Shown here: piece by piece, positions 35,248 through 43,900 of the stretch | Layout of the letters: each line of letters opens with the position of its first letter | Numbering within the stretch: the stretch's first letter is position 1 | Translations under genes and position numbers: made by a program | Assembly (NCBI RefSeq): GCF_049800675.1 | Contig: NZ_JBLOOT010000004.1 | Location: 186,001 to 250,000, forward strand | Reading direction: 5' to 3' | Length of the DNA stretch: 64,000 nt | Origin: Cauispirillum nitrogeniifigens | Lineage (GTDB): Bacteria; Pseudomonadota; Alphaproteobacteria; Rhodospirillales; Rhodospirillaceae | The notes under the pieces: generated by a model | Seen by the model: only the letters and a program-made list of their open reading frames with translations | Told to the model about the DNA's origin: nothing | Databases searched by the model: none

Positions 35248-38200
35248 CTACCCCACCGCGCCGACCAGATGGGCGATGGCGCTGGAGGTCCGGCGGATGA
35301 GGTGGTGCAGGCGGACCATCGGCTGGAAGATCTCCAGGTGTTCGCGTTCATACGACAGGGCGGCGTCGGCGGGGTAGGTGGCGGTTTCGCCGAAGTCGCC
35401 CATCAGGTCGTTGGCCCCCGGCACGCCGGGGCGGATGCGCGGGAATATGCGCTCCAGGTTGGCCACCGCCCCCTCGACGTCGAGTTGCAGGATCTGGGCG
35501 ACCAGCCGGTGATGGCTGAGGCCGTTCTGGTCGGAGAACTGCGGCACCCGCGCCGCCAGGGCATAGAGGTGCTGGATGAGCGCGATGCGGATGGCGTGCA
35601 GCAGGTGCAGGTCGTCGCGGGTGTCCTGGTCGATGACCACGCGCGGCGTCTCGCCGGGCGGGTCGATGGCGCAGAAGGACAGGTGCCGGCGGACGTCCAT
35701 GTATTCCTTTTGCAGGTCGCGGACGACGCGGATCAGGCGGTCGTGCACGCCCAGGCGCTCCAGGTGGTCGGACACCTCGCGCAGCAGCGCCGCCCGGTCG
35801 GGGTCGGACGCCTGGGCGGCGCGGTGCAGCCACAGGCCGGGGTCCAGGCTGTCGACATAGGCGCGCAGCACGTTGATGTCGCTGAACTCCATGGCGTACT
35901 GGACCATGCCGACGATCAGCCGGAAGCGCGGCGAGTCGGCGTACAGGGCCTGGAAGTGCTGCGGGTCCTTGCGGATGGCCCGCCCGAAGCCGCCCACCGT
36001 GTTGGCCAGGAACCCCAACTGCTGGAGGATGGCGTTCTGCGGGATGGCGCGCAGGCGCGACGGATGGGCCAGCTCCGCCGGGCCGCTGCCGTCGCCCTGG
36101 CGCTTGACCGCGCGCGACCCCGACGGATGCAGCATGTTCACCCCGAAGGCGCCGAGCAGCGCGGCATAGTTGGGGTCGTCCATGATGCGGGCGTTGAACA
36201 GGCGCACGGCGGTGAAGAACTCGCCGACCCAGTCGGCATCGGCGTAGAAGGGATCATGCTCCGCCGCCTCCACCGGGGCGAAGCCGTAGTCCAGCACCGC
36301 CCCCAGGGTCGCCAGCGCCGCCGGCCGCGACAGGAAGGGGATCCACCCGTCGCCGCCCTGGAAGCTGACTTCCTCCTTCAGGGCCACGCCGGCGGCCATC
36401 AGCCGGCGGCGGCTTTCCGGCGGCGCCAGATAGCGCAGGCGCGACGGCAGGTTGGCCGGATGGGCGCCGCGGCCGATGCTCTCACCGTGGGTGTTGAACA
36501 CCACCACCGTCAGGCCCTCCAGCCCGTGGCGCTTCAGCAGCCCGGCCAGGCGCAGGCGCAGCTGCTCGATGGCGTGGCCGGCAGCGGTCTGCCCCAGATA
36601 GCGCCCGGAGTCCGAGAAGCCGGTCTGGATGCACAGCCGGCCGCGCCGCCGCAGGTAGTCGCGGTAGTGCGCGCTGCCCAGGGCTTCGTCCAGCAGGCCG
36701 ATGCCGTGCTCCAGCCCCTCTGCCGTCTCGAACAGCGGGGAGATGTCGACGATGTGGTCGACGCCGAACAGGCGGGCGAAGTACAGCGCCGTCAGCAGGG
36801 TCGCGCCGGCCTCGCACTCGGCGATGAGGAAGCGCACCGGCGTCGCGGCGTCCATGTACTTGACCATCTGGGCGACGATCATGGTCAGGCGCTTGGCCGA
36901 AGTACGCTCGGCCAGCACCGAGCCGAAGTTGATGGTCTGCGGCTCCACCGTCTCCAGCAGGCGGTCGAGGGCGGCGAGGTAGGAGCGCCGGTGGGTCGGC
37001 GCGTTGGGCGGCACCTCGATGGCGATGGCCTTGCGCACGGCGTTGTGCAACTGCATGGCATTCAGGCGCACATGGATGTGCGCCATGCCCAGGCCCATGT
37101 TGGCGATCTCGGCCCGCAGGACGCACAGGTCGCGCGCCAGATCGGGGCTGTCCACCGCCTCCAGCGCCGAGTCGAGGACCGAGATCAGCGGCGCGGTGTC
37201 GACCAGCCGGCGGTCGCGGCCTTCGTGCATGCGCTTGGCCATCAGGCGGACGCGTTCGATGTCCATGACCCCGCGGGTGGAGGCCGCCTGGAGATCGGCA
37301 ATCTCGTCCTCGACCTCCTCGGCGGCCTCCTCTAGCCGCCGGGCCAGGGCGTTCAGCGCCCGCTGCAAGGTGGGGCAGGCGCCGTCCGGGCCGGCGCAGC
37401 GGCTGACGATCTGACCCAGGCGGCGGCGGTAGCGGGCCAGTTGCAGCGCCTGTTCGCGCAGCCGCAGGGTGAAGGTGTCCGACCACAGGATATCCGACCG
37501 GCCGTCCATGTCGTAGCCGACCCAGGTCGCCAGCGTCACCAGGCGCGGCGTCAGGCGGCGCCAGTCGCCCGGATAGAGGTCGGCGGCGACGGCGAAGACT
37601 GTTTCGTAGACCTGCCGCAGGGCGTCCTGGGCGTTGGCCAGGACATCGGTGACGATGCGGTGTTCGGTCGCCAGGTCGATGCCCCGGTCGGGGCGGTGCT
37701 CGCTGTCGGCGGCCAGTTCGAACAGCAGGTCGCGGCCCTGCGGCGACAGCGGCCGGCCCTCGCCGTCGGCGTCGCTGGCAAGGTCGGCCAGCGCGCGCAT
37801 CAGCGGCTGCGTCAGGCCGAAGGTGGGGTGGGCGGTCATGACGATGCCGAAGACCTCGGCCTCGATGCGGGCGCGGAAGGTGGCGAAGGGCGCCCGGCCA
37901 TCCTCGGCAAGACGGCGGATCAGCGCGTCTAGACCGTTCTGCCGGGCGCACCCCCCCAACCCAGATACCAACCACGTCGCCAGGCGGTCGGCGCGGCCGG
38001 CGTAAGCCTCCACCGTGATGCGTTGCAGAAGCTGCTCCAGGCCGCTCCAGGTCGTCTCCCGGCGATCAAGGGAGCGGCTGATCTCCAGGGCCAGGAGCTG
38101 CACCGGGTTGGCATAAGGGTCGCGGGCGTGGCGCTCGCGCAGGGCGTCGAGCATGCCGCGCAGGTGGCCATGCAAGGCGCCGTGGTCGGCCCAGGCCTCG

Positions 38201-38331
38201 CCATGGAGGGCGCCGGGGGTCGGCAACAGCGGCTTGTCCCGGCGGTCGAGCTGGGCGCGGACCTCCCGTCGGGCGGGGGCGCGGGGAGCCGTGGTGGGGG
38301 GAGCCGGGGCGCGGCGGGAGCGGGTCGGCAT
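35248..38331 (-). CDS. Divergent phosphoenolpyruvate carboxylase homologue
   Basis: A 1027-residue protein with the overall PEP carboxylase layout, which in true enzymes adds bicarbonate to PEP to give oxaloacetate. The TAHPT motif (His168) is intact, as are SIGRG (Arg621) and RAIP (761-764). Other core positions differ: GFSDSGR (571-577) has Arg where E. coli has Lys546, and FNTHGE (612-617) replaces FHGRGG, so the equivalents of His579 and Arg581 are Asn and His. The N-terminal 60 residues are basic and proline-rich. The start at 38331 has GGAGG at 7 bases. It may be a low-activity, altered or regulatory paralogue; the family assignment itself is secure. Confidence 0.8.
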   Translation of the reverse strand: MPTRSRRAPAPPTTAPRAPARREVRAQLDRRDKPLLPTPGALHGEAWADHGALHGHLRGMLDALRERHARDPYANPVQLLALEISRSLDRRETTWSGLEQLLQRITVEAYAGRADRLATWLVSGLGGCARQNGLDALIRRLAEDGRAPFATFRARIEAEVFGIVMTAHPTFGLTQPLMRALADLASDADGEGRPLSPQGRDLLFELAADSEHRPDRGIDLATEHRIVTDVLANAQDALRQVYETVFAVAADLYPGDWRRLTPRLVTLATWVGYDMDGRSDILWSDTFTLRLREQALQLARYRRRLGQIVSRCAGPDGACPTLQRALNALARRLEEAAEEVEDEIADLQAASTRGVMDIERVRLMAKRMHEGRDRRLVDTAPLISVLDSALEAVDSPDLARDLCVLRAEIANMGLGMAHIHVRLNAMQLHNAVRKAIAIEVPPNAPTHRRSYLAALDRLLETVEPQTINFGSVLAERTSAKRLTMIVAQMVKYMDAATPVRFLIAECEAGATLLTALYFARLFGVDHIVDISPLFETAEGLEHGIGLLDEALGSAHYRDYLRRRGRLCIQTGFSDSGRYLGQTAAGHAIEQLRLRLAGLLKRHGLEGLTVVVFNTHGESIGRGAHPANLPSRLRYLAPPESRRRLMAAGVALKEEVSFQGGDGWIPFLSRPAALATLGAVLDYGFAPVEAAEHDPFYADADWVGEFFTAVRLFNARIMDDPNYAALLGAFGVNMLHPSGSRAVKRQGDGSGPAELAHPSRLRAIPQNAILQQLGFLANTVGGFGRAIRKDPQHFQALYADSPRFRLIVGMVQYAMEFSDINVLRAYVDSLDPGLWLHRAAQASDPDRAALLREVSDHLERLGVHDRLIRVVRDLQKEYMDVRRHLSFCAIDPPGETPRVVIDQDTRDDLHLLHAIRIALIQHLYALAARVPQFSDQNGLSHHRLVAQILQLDVEGAVANLERIFPRIRPGVPGANDLMGDFGETATYPADAALSYEREHLEIFQPMVRLHHLIRRTSSAIAHLVGAVG

Positions 38332-38452
38332 GGCGGTCCTCCGGCGGGTGCGGGCGATGTCCAGGGTCAACGCAGTGAAGCCGAGGATGGAGGCGCCGGC
38401 AACACCCCCACGGGTGGGATGCGGCGGGCGAACGGGTTGCATGACAAAATTG

Positions 38453-38517
38453 TGCACTGCAAAAAGACCGTTGACAGCGGCGCGGAACGGCCTATTCTAT
38501 GGTCATGTTGCAGTGCA
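38453..38517 (+). promoter_or_regulatory. Phasin promoter flanked by inverted operator sites
   Basis: TTGACA (38471-38476) and TATTCT (38493-38498) are spaced by 16 bases. The sites TGCACTGCAA (38453-38462) and TTGCAGTGCA (38508-38517) are perfect reverse complements, placed on either side of these boxes. TGC-rich sites of this kind are bound by the PHA-responsive repressor PhaR at phasin promoters (family knowledge). The rest of the 306-bp gap 38332-38637 shows nothing else recognisable. Confidence 0.65.
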
Positions 38518-38637
38518 GCACGGGATGAAGGGGCGACCTGGACCGGCGGCACGGCAGACCCAAATCGAACTGGAGTGGCACTCGGATGTCCGGGTCTTCG
38601 CCGCTCCCCCGCGAAGAACTGAACCGGAGAGACCACC

Positions 38638-38988
38638 ATGTTCAAGACCTACGAAGACGTGATCGCCTTCAACCAGGCCAACATCGACGCCCTGGTCCAG
38701 AGCGGCACCAAGTTTGCCGCCGGCACCGAGGAAGTCACCAAGGAAGCCTTCACCTACGTCGGCAAGTCCTTCGAGACCTCCATCGAGAACGCCAAGGCGA
38801 TCGCCGCCTGCAAGACCGCCGCCGAGGCGCTGCAACTCCAGCAGAAGTTCACCAAGGACGCCTGGGACGCCGCCGTCGCCGAGACCAGCCGTCTGACGGA
38901 GATGGGTTCCGTCGTCTCCAAGAGCGCCCTGGAGCCCATCCAGGCCCGCTACAAGGCCGCCTTCGACAGCGTCAAGGCCGCCGCCTGA
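38638..38988 (+). CDS. Phasin family protein
   Basis: A 116-residue helical phasin, which coats polyhydroxyalkanoate granules and affects their size and number. It has the Phasin_2 pattern with a long amphipathic helix (ANIDALVQSGTKFAAGTEEV), then SFETSIENAKAIAACKTAAE. GGAGAG lies 8 bases upstream. It is a single-gene unit with its own promoter/operator and terminator. No PHA synthase gene is in the window. Confidence 0.9.
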   Translation: MFKTYEDVIAFNQANIDALVQSGTKFAAGTEEVTKEAFTYVGKSFETSIENAKAIAACKTAAEALQLQQKFTKDAWDAAVAETSRLTEMGSVVSKSALEPIQARYKAAFDSVKAAA

Positions 38989-39039
38989 TCGACCCGAGTT
39001 TCCTCCCGGCCGGCTCACCAGCCGAACGGTCCTACCTTG

Positions 39040-39070
39040 GCCCGGCATCCTCGTGATGCCGGGCATTTTT
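39040..39070 (+). terminator. Intrinsic terminator after the phasin gene
   Basis: Perfect 10-base arms GCCCGGCATC/GATGCCGGGC with a 5-base loop, followed by ATTTTT, 51 bases past the stop codon. Confidence 0.9.
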
Positions 39071-39115
39071 CTGTGTGGGGACGGGCGGGGCGCAGGTGGT
39101 TCTGACGGGCGAGGG

Positions 39116-39263
39116 GAACCACCAAGACACCACGCCACCAAGACGGCTTTTGGTCGGCGCCGCAGGCAGATACAACTCCGCAGACATTTGCGGCGCTGCG
39201 CGCGGCCATGAGTGAGACCGTCTTCGGTACGCCCCCCTTGGTGCCCTCGTGTCCTGGTGGTTC
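39116..39263. repeat. Inverted-repeat element, locus 3 (148 bp)
   Basis: Imperfect terminal inverted repeats of about 30 bp (GAACCACCAAGACACC... at left; its complement ending at 39263) bound an 85-bp GC-rich core with no coding sequence. The layout resembles a very small non-autonomous mobile element or a large folded RNA. It fills most of the 334-bp gap between the phasin and lpxC genes; the rest holds their two terminators. Confidence 0.65.
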
Positions 39264-39272
39264 AACCAGACA

Positions 39273-39297
39273 AATGGCCGGGACAAGCCCGGCCATT
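39273..39297 (-). terminator. Terminator after lpxC (end of dcw cluster)
   Basis: Perfect 10-base arms AATGGCCGGG/CCCGGCCATT around a 5-base loop, with TTTGTC following on the minus strand, 25 bases past the lpxC stop. Confidence 0.7.
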
Positions 39298-39322
39298 CGC
39301 ATCATTAGAAAGGGAAGCGGCC

Positions 39323-40378
39323 TTACGCCGTCGCCTTCAGGGGCTCGGCGTCCATCGGCTCGCCGGTCAGGGCGTCGACCTCGATCCAGGCCGACGGCTT
39401 GGCGAACAGGGCCTGGAGCAGGCCGGTGTTCAGGGCGTGGCTGGCGCGCTTGCCGGTGTAGGCGCCGATGATGGGGCGGCCGGCCAGGGCCAGGTCGCCG
39501 ACGGCGTCGAGGATCTTGTGGCGGACGAACTCGTCGGGGTAGCGCAGGCCGCCCTCGTTGAGCACGTCGGCGCCGTTGACCACCACGGCGTTCTCCAGCG
39601 ACCCGCCGCGTGCCAGGCCGGCGGCGCGCATCTTGGGCAGGTCGTCGACCAGGCCGAAGGTGCGGGCACGGCTGACCTGATCCTTGAACACGCTCGGCGA
39701 GACCTTCACGGCGGTCGCCTGGCGGCCGATGGCGGCGGCGGCGAACTCGATCTCGAAGGACACGCTCAGGCCGCTGCCGGCGGTCGGGGCCAGGGTCGCC
39801 TCGGCGCCGTTGTGGCTGACGGTGACGGGCTCCAGGATGCGGATGGCGGTGCGCGGCGCGGCGGCGGGGCCGCACTGGGCGACCACGCCGGCGCATTCGA
39901 TCAGGAACACGAAGGGCGCGGCGGAGCCGTCCATGGCCGGCACTTCCGGGCCGTCGATGTCGATCAGCAGGTCGTCGATGCCCATGGCGGCGACGGCGGC
40001 CATCAGGTGCTCCACCGTGGCGACGGAGGCGCCGACGGCGCTGTCGCGCAGGCCGACGACGGTGCACTGGCGGCTGTCAAGCACATGGGTCCACAGCGCC
40101 GGAATCAGCGCCACGTCACCGCCCGGCAGGGTGCGGCGGAACACGACGCCGGTGCCCGGTGCGGCCGGGTGCAGGGTCATGGACACGCGGAAGCCGGTGT
40201 GCAGGCCGATGCCGGTGCAGGAGATGGAATTCTTCAGGGTCTGGCGCGGCACGCCCCGGTACACGGCGGCGGCGGCCTTGGCGATCCCGGCGGTGCGGGC
40301 GCGCAGGCGGGGGACGGACTGCTCGGTCTCAAACGTCCAGTCGGTGCTGCTGGCGTGATCCTCGAAAGTCATTCTCAT
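39323..40378 (-). CDS. lpxC: UDP-3-O-acyl-N-acetylglucosamine deacetylase
   Basis: Zinc enzyme for the committed step of lipid A synthesis. Zinc ligands His124 (ATVEHLMA), His287 and Asp291 (FVRHKILDAVGDL) and catalytic His314 (RASHALN) are present. The normal LpxC N-terminus (RQTLKNSISCTGIGLHTG) begins only at about residue 45, so the first 44 residues are an extension or the true start is a later GTG (for example 40264). Of the two ATGs, 40372 has better spacing from GGGGA than 40378. It follows ftsZ, with a terminator hairpin in between, so it probably also has its own promoter. Confidence 0.93.
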   Translation of the reverse strand: MRMTFEDHASSTDWTFETEQSVPRLRARTAGIAKAAAAVYRGVPRQTLKNSISCTGIGLHTGFRVSMTLHPAAPGTGVVFRRTLPGGDVALIPALWTHVLDSRQCTVVGLRDSAVGASVATVEHLMAAVAAMGIDDLLIDIDGPEVPAMDGSAAPFVFLIECAGVVAQCGPAAAPRTAIRILEPVTVSHNGAEATLAPTAGSGLSVSFEIEFAAAAIGRQATAVKVSPSVFKDQVSRARTFGLVDDLPKMRAAGLARGGSLENAVVVNGADVLNEGGLRYPDEFVRHKILDAVGDLALAGRPIIGAYTGKRASHALNTGLLQALFAKPSAWIEVDALTGEPMDAEPLKATA

Positions 40379-40522
40379 TCCCCGAGTGGGTTGCAGGTTC
40401 GCTGCGGTGCGATGGTCTATGAGGTAGCAGTCCCCGCCCAGGGGCTCAAATCAATCATTGTTACCGAATGTTACGCTGTTCATTAATCGCCGGCGGACGC
40501 GCGGAAGCGCGCCGCGAAAGAA

Positions 40523-40555
40523 GGGGAGCGGACGGTATCGTCCGTGCCGCTCCCC
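40523..40555 (-). terminator. Hairpin after ftsZ
   Basis: Outer arms GGGGAGC/GCTCCCC (40523-40529 and 40549-40555) with an inner GGACG/CGTCC stem, followed on the minus strand by TTCTTTC. It lies 47 bases past the ftsZ stop and probably ends or reduces transcription into lpxC. Confidence 0.6.
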
Positions 40556-40601
40556 CAAGTTTCGAAGCGGTATCCTCGGCCGGGCCGGTCGGCCCGGAGC
40601 C

Positions 40602-42386
40602 TTAGTTGGCCTGGCGGCGCAGGAACGCCGGGATTTCCAGCTCGTCGCCGTCATCCTGGCTCTGCGCCGGACGGTCGGCCGGGCTGGCGGTCAGTTCCGG
40701 CTGCGGCGCCGCCGCGCGCGGGTGGGTCTCCAGCTTCTCCTGGACCGGGATCTCCTCGGTCTGAGCCTGATGGGTCAGACGGGAGAACAGCGCCTTGATG
40801 CCGCCGGCCTTGGGCTCGGTGCGGGCGACGCTGGGCTGCGTGACCGGACGCTGCACCGCCATGGGGGCGGCGGGCTGGCCGGCCATCGGCGCGGCCGGGC
40901 GGCTGACCGCCGGACGGGCCTCGGCGCGCTGCTCGGCGGTGAACGCCGGGCGGGCGGCCGGGACGTCACCCAGAACCGGAGCCTCACGACCCACCGGCGG
41001 GGCGGGGATGAAGGAGTCCTGCGGCTTGCTCGCCGGCAGATCCATGCCGACCTGCTGACGGGCGGGGGCCGGCTGCGCGGCGTGCGGAGCATGCTGGGAC
41101 GCGGCGTGGCCATAGGTCGCCGTGCCGGTGGTGCCGGTCATGCGCGGGGCTTCGGCCTGGACATAGCGGGCGGCCTCGGCCTCGCGCACTTCGTCGAACA
41201 CCGGCACGGTGGCGGCGCGGCCGGCCGGCTGCGGCTGTCCCATCGGCGCATGGGCCGTCGGGGCGGCGGCATGGGCCGCGGTCGGGGCCTGCGCCATCGG
41301 GGCGGCCGGAGCCTCGGCCTTGGGCTGGCCGTGCGCCGGGGCCGGAGCGGCCGACGTCACGCGCGGGGCGTGGACGACGTGCTGCGGGTGCTGCGCCGGC
41401 CGGGGCATGACGTTGGCCTGGCCGGAGATGCCGGTGGCGACCACCGACACGCGCATCTTGCCTTCCATGTCCTGATCGAAGCACGACCCGAAGATGATGT
41501 GGGCCTCGCCCTCGACCTCGTCGCGGATGCGGTTGGCCGCCTCGTCGACCTCGAACAGGGTGACGTCGGGACCGCCGGTGATGTTGATGAGGACGCCCTT
41601 CGCGCCCTTCATGCAGGTGTCTTCCAGCAGCGGGTTGGCGATGGCGGCCTCGGCGGCGTCCAGCGCGCGGCGGTCGCCGGCGGCCTCGCCGGTGCCCATC
41701 ATGGCGCGGCCCATGTCCGACATCACCGTGCGCACGTCGGCGAAGTCCAGGTTGATCAGGCCGGGCATGATCATCAGGTCGGTGATGGAGCGCACGCCGG
41801 CGTTCAGCACGTCGTCGGCCATTTTGAAGGCGTCGGCGAAGGTGGTCTTTTCGTTGGCCACCCGGAACAGGTTCTGGTTGGGGATGATGATCAGGGTGTC
41901 GACGTACTGGCTGAGTTCCTCGATGCCGGACTCGGCCAGGCGCATGCGGTGCGCGCCCTCGAACTGGAACGGCTTGGTGACCACGCCGACGGTCAGGATG
42001 CCCATCTCGCGGGCGACGCGGGCGATGACCGGGGCGGCGCCGGTGCCGGTGCCGCCGCCCATGCCGGCGGTGATGAAGACCATGTTCGAGCCCTGAAGCT
42101 GCTCGGCGACGATCTCGTAGGTTTCCTCGGCGGCGGCGCGGCCGATTTCGGGACGGGCGCCGGCGCCCAGGCCCTTGGTGGTGTCGGCGCCAAGCTGGAT
42201 GCGCCGCTCGGTGCGCGCCAGGGACAGCGCCTGGGCGTCGGTGTTGGCAACCACGAAGTCCACGCCCTGGAGGTTGTCGGCGATCATGTTGTTGACCGCG
42301 TTGCCACCGGCGCCGCCAACGCCGACGACGGTGATGCAGGGCTTCATGGACGGTTCGGGCATCTGGGGAACGCTGAGGTTAATCAT
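40602..42386 (-). CDS. ftsZ: Cell division protein FtsZ
   Basis: Tubulin-like GTPase that builds the Z ring. The core has VGVGGAGGNAVNNMI near 21-35 and the signature GGGTGTGAAP near 110-119. After about residue 330 comes a Pro/Ala-rich linker of some 240 residues, much longer than in E. coli but usual in alphaproteobacteria, ending with the conserved C-terminal peptide (LEIPAFLRRQAN) that binds FtsA and other partners. A strong GGAGG precedes the start. A 171-bp gap from ftsA could hold extra promoters. Confidence 0.97.
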   Translation of the reverse strand: MINLSVPQMPEPSMKPCITVVGVGGAGGNAVNNMIADNLQGVDFVVANTDAQALSLARTERRIQLGADTTKGLGAGARPEIGRAAAEETYEIVAEQLQGSNMVFITAGMGGGTGTGAAPVIARVAREMGILTVGVVTKPFQFEGAHRMRLAESGIEELSQYVDTLIIIPNQNLFRVANEKTTFADAFKMADDVLNAGVRSITDLMIMPGLINLDFADVRTVMSDMGRAMMGTGEAAGDRRALDAAEAAIANPLLEDTCMKGAKGVLINITGGPDVTLFEVDEAANRIRDEVEGEAHIIFGSCFDQDMEGKMRVSVVATGISGQANVMPRPAQHPQHVVHAPRVTSAAPAPAHGQPKAEAPAAPMAQAPTAAHAAAPTAHAPMGQPQPAGRAATVPVFDEVREAEAARYVQAEAPRMTGTTGTATYGHAASQHAPHAAQPAPARQQVGMDLPASKPQDSFIPAPPVGREAPVLGDVPAARPAFTAEQRAEARPAVSRPAAPMAGQPAAPMAVQRPVTQPSVARTEPKAGGIKALFSRLTHQAQTEEIPVQEKLETHPRAAAPQPELTASPADRPAQSQDDGDELEIPAFLRRQAN

Positions 42387-42557
42387 TTCTCGTGCCTCCG
42401 ATTTTCCGCTTCGAAGTGGCCGGGGGACGGCCTTATTGGGGGTGGTATCTCTTTCTCTTGTTGGGGCGGCCGGTTGCTCCGGCTTCTCCGCCCAGATGTC
42501 AGCCGGGGGGCTAGGGGGGCAGGGTGGGTATCCTCTTCTGCATCGGGAGGCTTCGCA

Positions 42558-43847
42558 TCAGAAGTTCTCCCGGAACCAGGACATCAGCCGGCCGACACGG
42601 CCAGCCGGTTTGCCGCTGGGGTCTTCGTCGTCGGCCTCCTCGTCGGGCGCCAGCGCCTGATGGGCGCCGGGGGCGGCGTGGGCGACGTGATCCTGAATGG
42701 CGTAGCGCAGCAGGCCGGCGCAGGTGGCGAAGGCCGGGCCGCTGGCGCTTTCGGGCAGGCCCTTGAGGCGGCGCGGGCGACCCAGGCGGACCTGCTTGTC
42801 CAGGATCAGCTCGGCCATTTCGCGCAGGCCCTGCAACTGGCTGGCGCCGCCGGTCAGCACCACGCGGCGGCCGGCGGCATTGAGCATGCCGGCCTGGCCC
42901 AGGCGGGCGCGGACCATCTCGAAGGTTTCCTCGATGCGCGGGCGGATCATGCGCACGATCTCAGCGCGCGGCACCTCGTTGGCCTCGGTGTCCTCTTCCT
43001 CGCCGACCAGCGGAACCTTGAGCAGCTCGCGGGCGTCGGACGGCGAGGGCAGCACCGTGCCCCACACTGTCTTCAGGCGCTCGGCGTGGGTCGGCGGGGT
43101 CGACAGGCCCTTGGACAGGTCGTTGGTGACGTGGTTGCCGCCCACCGGCACGACGTCGGCGAACACCGGATAGCCATCGACGAACACCGAGATCGACGTC
43201 GTGCCGCCGCCCATGTCGAGCACGGTCACGCCCATTTCCTTCTCGTCGTCGACGGTGCAGGACAGGGCCGAGGCATAGGGGCTGGCGACCCGCGTCGCCA
43301 TGTCCAGGTGGCAGCGGTCGATGACCGTGGCGAGGTTGCGCAGCGGCCCGGTGGAGGCCGACACCATGTGGATGCGCACGCCCAGCATCTCGCCGAACAT
43401 GCCGCGCGGGTCGAGGATGCCGTCGCCGCCGTCGATGGAGTAGGTGGTCGGCAGGCAGTGCAGGATCTCGCGCTCGTTGCGGGCGGCGATGGCGCGGCCC
43501 TGGTCGAGGATGCGGCGCACGTCCACGTCGCGCACCGGATGGCCGTGAACCGGCACCTGGGTCTCGACGTTCTGACTGGACAGGCCGCCGCCGGTGACCG
43601 ACAGCAGCACGCTGTCGACTCGCTGGCCGGCCATCTGTTCGGCGGCGTCGACGGCCGCGCGCACGGACGCCTCCAGGTCGGTCATCGAGGCGACCTGGCC
43701 GTTGCGCATTCCGCGCGAGCGATGGTGACCGACCCCGACGACACGCAGCGTGCCATCCGGTTCGGGCAGCGCGATGAAGCAGGCCACCTTGGTGGTGCCC
43801 ACATCCAGCGCCGCGATCACTCCGCTCTTTTGCCGTGCCTTGGCCAC
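42558..43847 (-). CDS. ftsA: Cell division protein FtsA
   Basis: Actin-like ATPase that ties FtsZ to the membrane. The 429-residue protein begins with VIAALDVGTTKVACFIAL (phosphate loop 1), includes LDMGGGTTSISVF (loop 2) and ends in an amphipathic helix, GRVGRLMSWFRENF, that would bind the inner membrane. An acidic linker precedes that helix. It starts with GTG at 43847, after GGGGA. Confidence 0.96.
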   Translation of the reverse strand: MAKARQKSGVIAALDVGTTKVACFIALPEPDGTLRVVGVGHHRSRGMRNGQVASMTDLEASVRAAVDAAEQMAGQRVDSVLLSVTGGGLSSQNVETQVPVHGHPVRDVDVRRILDQGRAIAARNEREILHCLPTTYSIDGGDGILDPRGMFGEMLGVRIHMVSASTGPLRNLATVIDRCHLDMATRVASPYASALSCTVDDEKEMGVTVLDMGGGTTSISVFVDGYPVFADVVPVGGNHVTNDLSKGLSTPPTHAERLKTVWGTVLPSPSDARELLKVPLVGEEEDTEANEVPRAEIVRMIRPRIEETFEMVRARLGQAGMLNAAGRRVVLTGGASQLQGLREMAELILDKQVRLGRPRRLKGLPESASGPAFATCAGLLRYAIQDHVAHAAPGAHQALAPDEEADDEDPSGKPAGRVGRLMSWFRENF

Positions 43848-43900
43848 GCCCGTTTCGTCCCCTGTCTTTCCGTCGTTACCCTGTCTTCACCACCATGTCG

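Noticed and set aside
39116..39263. Complete insertion sequence
   Set aside because: It has inverted ends but is only 148 bp long, has no transposase and no clear target duplication; kept only as a repeat element.
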